Below, piece after piece: positions 39,292 through 50,173 of a DNA stretch of 64,000 nucleotides. The DNA comes from Seminavis robusta. Taxonomy: Eukaryota > Bacillariophyta > Bacillariophyceae > Naviculales > Naviculaceae. Position numbers and translations under genes: made by a program. The stretch's first letter is position 1. The number at the start of each line of letters is the position of its first letter. The DNA lies in contig CAICTM010000210.1 in NCBI GenBank assembly GCA_903772945.1, positions 1 through 64,000 on the forward strand, given 5' to 3'. The notes beneath the pieces are model-generated. The model did no database searches, was not told where the DNA came from, and saw nothing but the letters and a program-made list of their open reading frames with translations.

Positions 39292-42200
39292 ATGACGCCT
39301 CGGGAGTATCAAGAATTGCACGACAGTTTCAACCTATTTGACGAAAAGATGGGGTTTCTGCAATTATCCCAATCGACCAATGATATGGTATCGGAAGAAG
39401 TGAGAAACTTTGGAGAACAACGAACCGACCATCGCCGTCGAAGGTCCGCCACATCCTTGGAAGTAGGAAGTGTGCACAACAATAGCCAGCGCAAATCGTT
39501 TCCCGTCAATGAACACCGTGGCAAGCGACGAACGGGACGCAAAAGTACCGGACAAAGTACCAAAAACAATACTACTAATGAATCCCCGGCACGGCGTCGC
39601 GATCGCAGCACCAGCAATTCACGTGATCGGAGTAACAGCAATTCACGCGATCGCAGCACCAGTACCACCCGATCCGGTGGGAGCAGTAAAATCCGAGGCC
39701 GAAGCAGCAGTGTGGCCAATAAACGAAATAGCCATTCGAGGCAGAACAGCAAGAGTTCCTTGAGCACTAAAAAGACTGCCAGTAAGAGTCCCAAGCGATC
39801 ATCTTCCAAAGAACATACTAATACGACAATACCCAAACCGTCCTTGCAACGCAATAAAAGTGGTCCTGGAAGATTGCAGGACAGTTCCAAGAATCTTGAC
39901 TATAATGACGCCAACGAAGAGGAGGAAGAAGAAGAAGAGGAAGTGCCCCCAAGATTATCATCTTCCAAACGAGTTAGCAGTAGCAGTAGTAGCAACAAGA
40001 AAAATCGTGGAAGAAGTCGCAAACAACGAAGCAGTCTACCCGCCAACGAACCTCGCTCGGGCCCCAAAAAAGTTCCACCCGAAGCGTCTCCTTCTCCGTC
40101 CGTGCGAAAAAGCAAAAATACCGCTTTGCACTTATTTGATCGCAGTGTCGGATCCGAAGAAAGCTTTTTTGCAGAGGAAGATGATCCCACTCGACGGTTG
40201 GTCAAGGAAGCGGGGTATCTAGAGGCCAGCGAGTACATTAGCAACTCCAGGTCGGTTTCGCAGAGTCGAGCCAAAAGGGACGACAAAAACAATAATAATG
40301 CATCTTCCAGCACCATGAGGTCGGTGTCGCTCAGTCGCAAAAAAGACCACGGTAACAACAATACATCGGCCAGCTCTCTGAGGTCAGGGTCGCTAAGTCG
40401 CAAAAAAGACGATAGAAACAATACATCCTCCAGTACTCTGAGATCAGGGTCGCTAAGTCGCAAAAAAGACGACAGAAACAACAACACATCCTCCAGTACT
40501 TTGAGGTCGGGGTCGGTCAGCCGAAATTCTGTCAGCAGGAATAACACCTCGTCGAGCACTCTGAGGTCAGCGTCACAGAGCCGGGCCAAACGAGACGACA
40601 AAAACAGTACATCTGCAAGTTCCTTACGGTCCGCGTCACTCAGCCGGGCCAAAAGGGAAGACAGAAATCATTCCTCTGCCAGCTCCTTTCGGTCACAGTC
40701 TCTAAGCCGGGCCAAAAGGGAAGACAGGAACCATTCGTCTGCCAGCTCGTTGCGATCACAGTCTCTGAGCCGTGCCAAAAACGAAGACAAAAACAATACA
40801 TCTGCGAGTACTTTAAAGTCAGGGTCTATAACCACCGGAAGCAAGGAAGCTAGTAGAAATGACGAGGACGATTTCAAAATCATCCGGTCAGCTTCCCTGA
40901 GCCGACCCAAGGGCGTGGATGACTACAAGGATGACAAAAATAAGAAAAGATCGTCCTCCATCATGAGCAGAAAACGAGAGTCCGCCAAAAGCAGTAAGGA
41001 TGAGAACGACAGCAGCGGCAACAATCCAAAGTCGACAGCACCGAGGAAAAAGGAATCGTCAGGGAAAACCAAAAACAACAACAACAACAACAACAACAAG
41101 TCTCTGAAAAGAATAGGAACATATTTCCCCAAAAACGAGCCACGGGGTGGTCTTGTTCGTCGTCGGTCATTCACAGATGCTTCGTCCATTTTAATTTTTG
41201 ATGATGAAGACGCCAGTATTATGAGCGATGAAAGGAGCGTGGGAACACGACAAACAATCCTGGACATTCTGGCTTCACCCACCACATCTCGACCCAAGTT
41301 GTCCTTTCCAATTCAAAGAAGGGTCCCGAGTCAACCCCATCCGGAACACTTGAAACGAAAGAGCCGCACGGCAACAGCAAAAGACAAAACCCGCAGTTCT
41401 TCAAAATCCAAGCGAAAAAGCCGAGCCCAAGGCAACATGCCGACGGCTGTCCCAATGACGCCATCCCGCCTTCCCAATCTTCTGGCACCGCATTCTGATG
41501 ATGAGCACGAGGATGGACATGATTCTCATAAGAATCTGCTGGAAAACATTAGCATTTCGGATATTATGAGTCCAGTCAAGAGTAAAAACCTTTTGGAAAG
41601 GATCGCGAAGGATGCCGCTTTGGCCCTTACAGATCGATGGCACACGGTCCCAGTGGGCGCGACACCTGCACCAGAAACCAGTGGCAAAAATAGCGCCAAC
41701 AACAATAGCAACGGCGAGAACTCTCCGGAACCTTTCGTTGGTTTCAAAAACAATGACGATACCCAGGATGAAACAGAAGAAGAAGCAGTACCGCCTGTTC
41801 GTGCTGGCAGTGCAGCTGAGCGAGAGGCCAGACGCAGAAGCCGCAGAGAACGCATTAAGGAAAAAACTGGAGGAGGAGAAGTACGCAAACGACGGAGCGA
41901 AAACGTAACATCGCCCAAGCGTCGGGAACGCAAGCATTCGGACGCAATGATGAGCAAGTCCGACACTCACTTTTCCGTGCGTCGACGGTCGACAGCCCCT
42001 AGTGCAGGCCAACGGCGTCAGTCAGCAAGCCGCAGTCGATCCCGATCGAACTCGCGGTCGTTGTCGCGGTCTGCCCGTTTGCGGCCCCGAAACTCCTTGG
42101 CAGCCAACCCAGAGGAGCAAGCCAACTTTCATCGACGTGCAGAGTCGATCTTTACACCCAAACTCGACAATGATGATACTGGGGGGGAATCCGACGTCAG

Positions 42201-42915
42201 CGATCGAATGGAGCACGAGATCAAGCCAGAACCTCCAAGGCGAACGTCCTTGCTGACTATGCAGACACTATATGGGGGAGGTCGAGTGGAGACTGGAGTT
42301 GCGGAAAAGGACGATTCGGAACAAGGGGAGCGAGGCAAGCGCTCAGCATCGCTTGGTCCAACGAGGAATTCGCAACGCAAACTACCTGTGGAGGAAGATC
42401 TAGACGTGGCTCAACATTCAGGAAGTAGAATGCTATCGTCAGTTTCCGACACGGGTTATCGGATGCGAACAGCTTCGACTGGAAGAGCCAGTAGACGGCG
42501 TCTTTTTGATTCTTCTGGGGCTTTGGATACCGAAGCGGTGAAACGAGGTGGACGGAATCGTCTTGCCAAAGAAAGAAAGAGCCGAACTTCCTCTTCAGAC
42601 TTGGAAAACGACTTCAACAAGAGCGACATGGAATTGTCACACGAGAGCGCGAGCACTTTGAAGAGCAACGCGGGAAGCCGGGGAAGTAACAAATCCGGTT
42701 CAACTCACCATCAAAATCAGCGGCGAAGGAGGCACACAGTGGCGAAAGATCAGTTGCACAAGAGCATCTCGACCATACCCGACTTGGAGCCCATGGAAGA
42801 GGAGGCATTGGTTGCGGCCTCAGCTCATTCCAAGGCCCAAAAGTTGGACTCTATATCAGAGCAGGTGTGGCAAAGAAGACGTCGCGCTTCTTCCGTGGGC
42901 AGAGATGAAATTTAG
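39292..42915 (+). CDS. Ser/Arg-rich low-complexity protein with SLSRxK repeats
   Basis: The 1207-aa product starts at ATG 39292 (MTPREYQELHDSFNLFDEKM). After the first 40 residues it is almost entirely disordered and very basic, rich in Ser, Arg, Lys and Asn. Notable blocks are SRDRSNSNSRDRSTS (about 105-125), a run of nine Glu interrupted by V near 210, a tandem array of about ten 20-22-residue units (consensus LRSxSLSRxKxDDxNxxSxSS, coded at 40243-40830), a run of Asn near 595-605, and a C-terminal RS-type stretch (SRSRSRSNSRSLSRSAR, about 908-925). The composition resembles RS-domain splicing-related or silica-precipitating low-complexity proteins, but there is no RRM and no signal peptide. 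Ser-Arg repeats are typical substrates for SR kinases. Function unknown. Confidence 0.72.
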   Translation: MTPREYQELHDSFNLFDEKMGFLQLSQSTNDMVSEEVRNFGEQRTDHRRRRSATSLEVGSVHNNSQRKSFPVNEHRGKRRTGRKSTGQSTKNNTTNESPARRRDRSTSNSRDRSNSNSRDRSTSTTRSGGSSKIRGRSSSVANKRNSHSRQNSKSSLSTKKTASKSPKRSSSKEHTNTTIPKPSLQRNKSGPGRLQDSSKNLDYNDANEEEEEEEEEVPPRLSSSKRVSSSSSSNKKNRGRSRKQRSSLPANEPRSGPKKVPPEASPSPSVRKSKNTALHLFDRSVGSEESFFAEEDDPTRRLVKEAGYLEASEYISNSRSVSQSRAKRDDKNNNNASSSTMRSVSLSRKKDHGNNNTSASSLRSGSLSRKKDDRNNTSSSTLRSGSLSRKKDDRNNNTSSSTLRSGSVSRNSVSRNNTSSSTLRSASQSRAKRDDKNSTSASSLRSASLSRAKREDRNHSSASSFRSQSLSRAKREDRNHSSASSLRSQSLSRAKNEDKNNTSASTLKSGSITTGSKEASRNDEDDFKIIRSASLSRPKGVDDYKDDKNKKRSSSIMSRKRESAKSSKDENDSSGNNPKSTAPRKKESSGKTKNNNNNNNNKSLKRIGTYFPKNEPRGGLVRRRSFTDASSILIFDDEDASIMSDERSVGTRQTILDILASPTTSRPKLSFPIQRRVPSQPHPEHLKRKSRTATAKDKTRSSSKSKRKSRAQGNMPTAVPMTPSRLPNLLAPHSDDEHEDGHDSHKNLLENISISDIMSPVKSKNLLERIAKDAALALTDRWHTVPVGATPAPETSGKNSANNNSNGENSPEPFVGFKNNDDTQDETEEEAVPPVRAGSAAEREARRRSRRERIKEKTGGGEVRKRRSENVTSPKRRERKHSDAMMSKSDTHFSVRRRSTAPSAGQRRQSASRSRSRSNSRSLSRSARLRPRNSLAANPEEQANFHRRAESIFTPKLDNDDTGGESDVSDRMEHEIKPEPPRRTSLLTMQTLYGGGRVETGVAEKDDSEQGERGKRSASLGPTRNSQRKLPVEEDLDVAQHSGSRMLSSVSDTGYRMRTASTGRASRRRLFDSSGALDTEAVKRGGRNRLAKERKSRTSSSDLENDFNKSDMELSHESASTLKSNAGSRGSNKSGSTHHQNQRRRRHTVAKDQLHKSISTIPDLEPMEEEALVAASAHSKAQKLDSISEQVWQRRRRASSVGRDEI
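40243..40830 (+). repeat. Tandem array of about ten 20-22-codon SLSRxK units
   Basis: Units follow the consensus LRSxSLSRxKxDDxNxxSxSS, with the last residues Ala/Ser/Thr-rich and LRSGS or LRSQS at the joins. Neighbouring units are nearly identical (for example the two KREDRNHSSASS units), suggesting recent expansion by unequal exchange. The array stays in frame throughout. Confidence 0.85.
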
Positions 42916-43466
42916 ACGAAAATTTCATCACGGTAACGCTCTAAAACTAGCTTGTATCTTGTGGAAGCAAAGAAGCCGTGTTCAACCTGCCTACTACCAT
43001 CAAATCCTCGATCCGTCAGCTTGCTGTCGCCGATATGATCTTACGAAAAGGTGTTTCGACTGCCAATGTACCCCAATAGCCTGAAGGAGGAGCGTCCGAA
43101 CCCCAGAGTCGGACCCTTAACAAGATCAGCGAAAAGCGAAGACGACGTCGAGACTGGGGGGCATCATGAAATTTGAATGTATCCGTTACAATAGCTGACT
43201 ACAACTAGTTCAAAGATGCTTGCACTAGCAGCCATGGGAGCTCTGTTGGAATAATGAATTGCGTTGCTTCATCGAAGCTTGTAGCTATAAGCACTCTTGG
43301 TCTTGTGGCAGGTTGACTTCTAGCTACCTAGTAGGAGTAGCAGTAGCAGTTGCCGTTAGAGGCTGAATTGGGTACCGGTAGAGGAGCAAATAGATACAAA
43401 AAGCAAGTTTGATAAGGAAAGCCCCCTCTGAATTATCGACGGACACAAAGTCAGGTACCACACGAC
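42916..43466. other. Intergenic region, convergent 3' ends
   Basis: Contains TTACAATAGCTGACT at 43186-43200, shared with 11422-11436, and short AGTAGC and GGTACCGGTA words near 43330-43380. No gene is seen. Confidence 0.55.
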
Positions 43467-44012
43467 TTACCCGAGTAGCTTCTTTCCTTCTTTTGACTCG
43501 AAGTTCAGACCAGGGAGACTGATTGCCGGAGGCTTGTCTTGCCCCTTGACCACTGTTCCCTGTCCAAACGTCCCACCTAGGATACCCACTTCGCCTCCTT
43601 CGCTACTAACAGACCCAGAGAGTCCATCACGTCTGTCATCTTGGGCGCAGTAATCAAGGCAGCTTTCAGTACAGTAGTTGGAAGTATCGTTGGGTACCAC
43701 CTGCTTGCAATTCTTGACGCAATCCTGCAAACAGTCTGGTTTTGCCAATGCCGGTTGAGGAGCACTGGACCAACCAAGGGCAAAACTGGATAAGAGAATT
43801 CCGGCTGCGGGTGTTCCCATCAGAAATGATCTTCTCGAGAGTTCGCCATCTTCTTCTGCCGCAGTCGACGACTCGTGTGATGCCAGGGAGATGAGGGGCG
43901 ATGTTTGCTTTCCAGCTGTGGATGTGAAGGCCAAGGCCACTGGAAGCAGGACAGCGAGGGCAATCAAAAGTGTGCGAGATACACTGTCGACTTGTTGTCG
44001 TGAGTTAGCCAT
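43467..44012 (-). CDS. Thylakoid-lumen Cys-rich protein (bipartite plus twin-Arg leader)
   Basis: The 181-aa product has three targeting layers. A signal peptide (about 14-29, LLIALAVLLPVALA) is followed directly by Phe (ALA-FTS), the diatom plastid motif. Then comes a transit-like Ser/Thr segment and a twin-Arg signal (SRRSFLMG, hydrophobic core to ALA near 90). The mature part starts KPDCLQDCVKNCKQ and has six Cys in CxxxCxxxC and CxxxCxxxC pairs (about 93-121), plausible as disulphides in the lumen. The remaining 60 residues are Gly/Ser-rich with no known domain. Folding before Tat export suggests a cofactor or stable disulphides, but that is inference. The start is ATG 44012 (ACCATGGC on the minus strand). 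Confidence 0.82.
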   Translation of the reverse strand: MANSRQQVDSVSRTLLIALAVLLPVALAFTSTAGKQTSPLISLASHESSTAAEEDGELSRRSFLMGTPAAGILLSSFALGWSSAPQPALAKPDCLQDCVKNCKQVVPNDTSNYCTESCLDYCAQDDRRDGLSGSVSSEGGEVGILGGTFGQGTVVKGQDKPPAISLPGLNFESKEGKKLLG

Positions 44013-44735
44013 GGTGAATTCCTCTGCTGTTGTGGTGGTACAGTCGTAGTTTCTTCCAATGGCTTCAAGCTAGCAAGTAGTGCTTCCGACAAAGATTTGT
44101 CTGTTGTTGTGAGGTGAGAGCTTGATGGCAACGTGATGGTCACCCGCGCCACTCAATTTGTACGGTATCTTTTTAGCGTTAGGGTCACTCATAGAAGCTC
44201 AACAGCTGCCCCCCTAACCTTCTTCGCCCCAACAAGACCTTGCACGGATCCTTTTAATAAAACAAAAACTACATGTACGGTAATGTAACTCTTGCTTGCT
44301 GTTGGCTCAACCTCGCGATGGACGGGCAACGCTGTTGCTACGTCCACGAGCACCTCTTTGATCATTCGGTTTGGTGTGCGGGGCCTCGGAGCTACCTGAA
44401 GCAGCAGCAAACTGGTAGGCCATGGCCGGCTAGAAATTCTGGCTGCCATCCAACAGATTGCTCCTACGATAAACGCACGCCCAATATTCATTCAGTTGTG
44501 TTTCGATTATCTTTTACTTTCTCAAAACTAAAACTACAATTTCCAAAAAAGGGGTGTCTTCTGAAATGGGCAAAACTTGCAACATGCATCCACCATCCTC
44601 ATCAACCAACGTGTGACAACTGCCGCCATCCTCTTGATGGCCGATCTATCTATCGAGCCAACAAAAATCCAGACTGGCTAGTCACTGCACCAAAATACGC
44701 TGGTTGAGTTTTGTCTGCTTGCTTGCTTTCTTCCT
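44013..44735. other. Intergenic region
   Basis: Non-coding spacer of about 720 bases on the 5' side of the lumen gene and the 3' side of the mitochondrial gene. Open frames on both strands are short and lack domain features. Confidence 0.5.
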
Positions 44736-45608
44736 TTACTCTTCCTTGGTCAAACCGTTAAGCTTCATTTCGTGGTCATTCAAACCACTGTTGCCCCAGT
44801 CATACCAACCAACACCCTTGACGGTGGTGTAAGCCAGAGTGGCAGGCAACAAGGCTGATCCAGCCCAAGATCCGGCAATGGCACTTCCTGCAACAGTTCC
44901 CAGAGCAGGGGCCACATATGGCTCAAACCAGGCAGTGCACGTTCCAATGTAGGTAGAATAAAGGCCACTCTTCAATTCTTGTTCTCGGTGTCCTTCGTGT
45001 TGGGGGTTCAAGGCGGCATCTCCAGCACAGTACATGGCAACACCACCAAAGATGAACAAAAAGGTGTGGGCGACAAATGTGGCAGGGGACTTGGCAAAGC
45101 ATAGGGGGCGTCCCAAGTACTTTCCAAAGAAATGTTGAGAGGTGTGGTCGGTAATGGCCAAGCAACCAGCGACGCCGACAATGTGCTGTGTGCGCGTTCC
45201 CCACCAGTTCTGATCCACGGGGCGGCCAATGAATTGGTTAAAGTATCCATAGTCCATCTGTTGTTGTTGTCGTTAATGTTGTTGTTTGTAGTTGTACCGG
45301 TAGCAGTAATCAGGTCAATAAAAGCGTGAAAACAATTGATTGAAAAGGCCAGTGTGAGATCAAGAGCAAGTGGACCAGAAAATACGTTCGCAAAGAAAAA
45401 GGGCGCTCACCTTTTGGGTTGGATGCTGCAAAAAGTTGGACAAGAAATCTGCCGTCATATAAGTGGCAAATGTGGTTGCCACGGCAGAAGCTGCGAAAAC
45501 AGATGCCTGAGCGGCTTCTCCAGAAGCTTCCCCACCAGCCGAAGAAGTGGACTTGAAGCGGCGGAAGGCGCCATTGAACAGGTTTCGAGAGGCTCGGTTA
45601 AACAACAT
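44736..45608 (-). CDS. Mitochondrial protein, two exons, unknown function
   Basis: Exon 1 is 45608-45411 and exon 2 is 45257-44736. The 153-nt intron (45258-45410) has GTGAGC at the donor and AACAG at the acceptor and falls between codons. The product has 239 aa. Residues 1-23 (MLFNRASRNLFNGAFRRFKS) form a classical mitochondrial presequence with Arg and no acidic residues. The mature protein has two short conserved-looking blocks (FNQFIGRPVDQNWWGTRTQH and GWYDWGNSGLNDHEMKLNG) and hydrophobic stretches near 100-125 (AHTFLFIFGGVAMYCAG) and 160-200 (VAPALGTVAGSAIAGSWAGS), so it is probably an inner-membrane subunit. I do not recognise it. Exon 2 alone starts with an ATG codon, so a single-exon model would look complete but would lose the presequence. 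Confidence 0.8.
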
Positions 45609-46716
45609 TTTTCTCGGTCAGGTTAAAATAGTAAAGGTAGTAACACTGAATCGAATCAAGACGCAAAATTGAAAATAAATGAGAGAGAGAGAGAGAGTTC
45701 TTTTCCTCTTCCCACACAAAATCGAATCCTTTTTCTGTGGATGAGAATGGTAGCACCGAGAAGGCAGAGCCAAAGATACTAGCTCTAGCTAGTAGGCAAA
45801 CAAAGATACCATCCTTTGGTAATGCAACGCTCTTGGAGGTTGGTGCTTCCTCCACCAGGCTCTTGATGACAACAAGAGCCTCACAAGAGGAAGAACAAGG
45901 ATTTGAGAACCCTTTGAGAGGGAAAAGTGTGTTAGGGTAGCACGATCAACCATCCAAAAGAAGCAAAAGATCCTCCCAGGCATGGATGAAAGTTCATTAC
46001 TGCCGGAATTTGTGCACCACCTGAAGCATTAGTGACCACTACTCATGGCAATTATACCAAGCCTTTCGCTCGAGTAGCCAGCTAGCCAGCTAGCTAGCTA
46101 GCTAGACAGTGTTTGCAGCAATTGGACAGGAGATTGAGCACGGATGGCACCTCTACAGAGGAAGGGAAGGAAACCGAGCAAGGGCTGGATAAATGAACAG
46201 CTTGGAAGCAGTGGTTCAAGTACACGCAAGTGACAAGAGTTGAGCAACTACCATTTCAAGAGTGTTTGTGGCGGTGGGCCTGCTTCAGAGTTGCTGGAGT
46301 ATTAGCTTACACATCGCCAGTGGAACAGCATCCTCTCGCTACCGGTAGCTAACTACTAGAAACCAACGTGTAGTTGGTACCTTGAAATGCGGTGAAGACC
46401 ATGCTTACTACTACGGTACCGGTAGCTCTGGCTAGTCCTCAGTCGAGTCTAGTATGCATAGCTACCATGGTACCGGTACCGGTACCAGGCAGCTCCGTCC
46501 GCGTCCTGATGATCCAACATTCGGTCCAGTGAGTCACCAATGGATTGAATCCGTGACTTTCAAAGATACTCACGTCATAGATCTCGATCTCCAAAGATCT
46601 GACACCAACCACGGTTCTTGGCTTGCCGCTGATTCATTGCTAGAGCTCAATGCATTACAGTTGCCACCGATAGACACAAACTACAAGCTTTCTAAAGCAA
46701 GTTTTAGTTGACCATC
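45609..46716. other. Intergenic, divergent promoter region
   Basis: Spacer between two divergent genes for organelle proteins. It holds a (GA)n microsatellite at 45680-45697, an AGCTAGCC/AGCT run at 46076-46105, and the perfect 18-nt palindrome GGTACCGGTACCGGTACC at 46469-46486, about 230 bp upstream of the cyclophilin start. No gene is supported. Confidence 0.6.
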
Positions 46717-48407
46717 ATGAAGCTCGGAGCATTCCTTATCTCGTCGGCAGCGGCATTGGCAGTGTCAGATGCTTTTTCCCCCGTCCAACAATCCGTCCGA
46801 AACAGCAATGTTGTCCAGTTGCGAAGCAGCAAACAATCGGAAGATTCCTGGCAAAATCAAGTTGGCAAAATACTGGCCACTGGTCTAGTGACCGCATCTC
46901 TTTGGGCGGCACCTGCAACAACAATACTGCAACATAATCCTTATTTTGACCAACTGACTTCGTCGTCGGTGGCCAATGCGAAACAAATGGCTTCGGCGTC
47001 AGGATCCCGAGTCAACAAGGACCCAGAATCACTCCTTCGATATGGGCTTCCCATCAACAGCAAAGAGGTGCGTTTGGATTGATATACTCTATGAGACCCT
47101 GGTGGGATTGGCAGGTTCTCGAACTTGTAGGATTGCCTTGCTTGTGCTGCACTTAACCATTATTAAATTTTGCTGTTCTGTTCGATTAGGCTCGAAAGCT
47201 GCAGGGAGAAATTGAAGCTATTAAACAAGATGTGGGAACGAAACGAAAAGCTGCTGCTCTTGACCATGTCAGGACTGCGAAGCGCATGCTGAATGATGCT
47301 AACCTGATCAAAGCATGCCGAGACGGCAAGATTTGTACCTCCATTGTCGAAAAAATGAGCACTGAAATTGAGCCCATTTCTGCAGCACTGAAAGATTCCA
47401 TGGAAACTCTTAATGGGTCCGAGCAAGAACGCCAAGCTCTGGACAAGGCATACGTTAGCCAAGACAGACTGTCAAAGCTGCTGACATCCTTAGAAGAGCA
47501 AATGATACCAGAAAACTATGAGGTCAAGGTGCCTAGTGCCTATGATGATTTGCCTCAACTAAAGAAGCGGGCAACTGTGGAAATGGTATTCAAAAAGCCC
47601 AATAATGAACCCTTCGATGTGAATGGCCAAAACTACAAAGAAGCAAAGATGAAAATGGTGATTGATGGGTACACTTGTAAGCAGCTGGAGACTGTCTTGT
47701 TTGGAAATTCAACAATCTAACTAACACATCTCGTGCTGGTTGGTGTTGGCGCTCTGCTGGTTGTGTTTACCTGGTCATTGTTACCATCATTTCTGGTTTG
47801 GGCCTTACTAATAGCTCCTGTGACGGGAGGAAACTTTGTGGATTTGGTGCTAAAGGGGTTCTACAACAATATGGAGATCCAAAGATCTGATGGCTTTGTC
47901 GTTCAAACAGGCGATCCTGCAGGAGAGGCTGATGGGTATGTCGGAACCGCTGGAAAAGCTCTTGGTGCTGGCAAGCACGGTGAACGTTTAATCCCGTTGG
48001 AGATCTTTGTGGTTGATGACAAGGCACCAACCTACGAAGTATCAATCGAAGAAGATGGACGAGGTGGGCAGGCTACCGTGCTTCCTTTCTCAGCATATGG
48101 TGCCATGGGATGGGCTCGAGAGGAGTATGATCCCAACAGTGGCAGCTCTCAATTCTTTTGGCTCCTTTTCGATTCTGATTTGACCCCCGCGGGCAAGAAT
48201 GTCTTGGATGGAAACTATCCATGGTAAGGCAGTCATGTTTATCGTGGTGCATCGCTCTGTTCCTCTCTAACAGTTTCTGCTTTCCCTTCTTTCAGCTTTG
48301 GGTATGTTGTCGAGGGAGAAGATTTCTTGCGTGATATCAAGGAAGGTGACACGATCGTGTCCGCAAAGGTCACAGAAGGCAAAGAAAATCTGGTCCAGCC
48401 GAAGTGA
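46717..48407 (+). CDS. CYP38: CYP38/TLP40-type thylakoid-lumen cyclophilin
   Basis: Exons: 46717-47067, 47190-47676, 47815-48223 and 48296-48407. All introns are GT-AG (122, 138 and 72 nt), and the spliced frame is 452 codons plus stop. The N-terminus is a plastid bipartite leader (MKLGAFLISSAAALAVSDA, then FSP), followed by a second hydrophobic stretch ending SVANA-KQ, a thylakoid signal. A helical domain (about 100-270) precedes the cyclophilin-like barrel (PVTGGNFVDLVLKGFYNNME, RSDGFVVQTGDP, SSQFFWLLFDSDLTP, GYVVEGEDFLRDI). The layout and junction residues match plant CYP38, which is needed for photosystem II assembly and repair. As in CYP38, residues typical of an active PPIase are not conserved, so it may act as a chaperone. 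The intron positions were inferred by matching the CYP38 sequence. Confidence 0.9.
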
Positions 48408-50173
48408 GCTAGCTACTAATGTCAACTAGAGCAACTAATTTCAAGTAGACTGTCGCTCAGTCTCCTCCTTGTAACACGTATCGTACAAAGCAAAAGCAAG
48501 GTAAGAGATCATGACAGATCTCATGCTGGTAGCTTCGCCTTCCACTGAACGGTACAGATTAGAACACAGACGGTGTCGCCCTGCGCAAACGGACAGATAA
48601 CGTTCAACCGAAACACCTCAGTTTATCCTCAACCTTTTCGACTACACCCGAACCTTCAATAGAGTACTCTTTTTTCACAGTCATGAATTCAAACAGACTT
48701 CACGTGACAGGCTTTCTCTCATTCCTCCTCCATCCACCAAAACCACACAATGGCGTCTATCGGTATGGACAGCCTCAGTTGAGGGATCTCGCTCCTCCTG
48801 CTACCTGGTACTAGCTATTACGGGTAAGTCTAATATCAAGTGTGTTATTATTGAAGGTGCAGCACTAACATCTCTCTCTCATTGAATTCCTATTGTAAAC
48901 AGGAGAGAAATCCAAGCTTGACCGTTACCAGTATCCAAGGGGATGGATTGATCGAATCGATCGCAATGAGGTAATAAGCATACGATATTATCAAGAGTGT
49001 TATTGAAGGTACAGCGCTGACTTCTCTCCCTCGTTGAATTTCTATGGTAAACAGGAGAGAATTCCAAGCTCGGCCATCAAAGGTGAGTTGGCATTTAATT
49101 ATTCGAATCGAATCGGTCGCACCTCTATTGTCAAGCCTCACTCAAGCCGGTCGTCTCCGGTGCAGATTCGAAAGCCATCCCTCATTGAATCCTATGGACC
49201 ATGGGATGGCAGTCAGTTCTCGGCCCATGACGGCCAAGTTGGTGCAATTTGAAAAGCAAGAGTACGTCGCCGGTTTTCTTCAGTATCAGAAGAGAAGAGA
49301 AAACCATATCTATTTCTTACTTTCTGTTCTCTCACTGCTGACGGCCAAGGAAATCCCATTGTCGAGGTCGAACGAACGAAACGATCGCTCCAGATAACAG
49401 GAAGAGGAGAGGCTACCGCACGGAGAAGACTGTTAACTCCAGTCCTACCAACAGCATGAACAAACGTCGTCGAGTCATTGAAAAGGCAACAAGAGGAGGA
49501 GGCTACACGACAACTCGAAACGCACAGAGGAGAGTGCATCCTGCTACTGGATTCACCCCTCCAGTGTTATTTCCTAGTGTTTTGGTGGTGATTCCTGTGT
49601 CTGTACCCATTTTCCTGCATGCACAAGTCCTGGTACATTAAGATAGACGTAACTAGCTAGGAAGACAATAGAACGCCAATTACCAACCAATAGACCATAC
49701 CCATTACACTACTCTAGACACCTTGTCGATTCAATAGCATTGCTGGGTCCAGGTTCCGTGAGCTTAACTCATACGGGTAGACTCTCTCTGAAGTTTTGGT
49801 TTCACAAACAAAAACTTCCAATTTGGTTTTGGTCAGACCGACCAACTAACTGTTCAGTTGAGCAGGGCGAGACCGTCTGTGACATAATCCTTGTCAAGAA
49901 GGGAGGGAGACTTCGCATATGGGCTCTCTCTGTGGTTTTCTCTTCACCGCTCCCTCCAACACTATCAGCTAGCTAGAAGTTGTGGAGATCATCGACAACC
50001 AGATCTGTCATCCTCTCGCCCTTACTCGCTGTCCCCCAACTGAATATCCTAATAATGAACTGCACTTCCACTACGGCACTGTTAGAAAAGATGGTACATG
50101 TAGCGGTGGTGTAAATTGAGTATGGTTTTTACTTTGATGGATGGCGTGCAGCCACGAGGATCAGGTAGCCAAA
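48408..50173. other. Long intergenic region with a two-copy direct repeat
   Basis: No gene is supported in 1.77 kb. A segment of about 85 bases occurs twice, near 48837-48922 and 48991-49075 (see repeat). The right half is unremarkable; the open frames (for example 49044-49397) overlap each other on both strands and show no domain. Confidence 0.55.
48837..49075. repeat. Direct repeat, two copies about 153 bp apart
   Basis: Both copies contain, in order, ATCAAG-GTGTTATT, TTGAAGGT-CAGC, CTCTC-CTC-TTGAATT, CTAT-GTAAACAGGAGAGAA and TCCAAGCT. They differ by scattered substitutions and a 3-nt indel. The GTAAACAGGAGAG core is best conserved. Each copy lies next to a purine-rich stretch and TCGAATCGA-like words. 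Confidence 0.75.

Noticed and set aside
39057-39293. Divergent small frame touching the start of the SR-repeat gene
   Set aside because: 78 codons, weak hydrophobic start but no support beyond openness.
49044-49397. 117-codon frame in the spacer downstream of the cyclophilin
   Set aside because: Overlaps the direct-repeat copy and antisense frames; no recognisable features.
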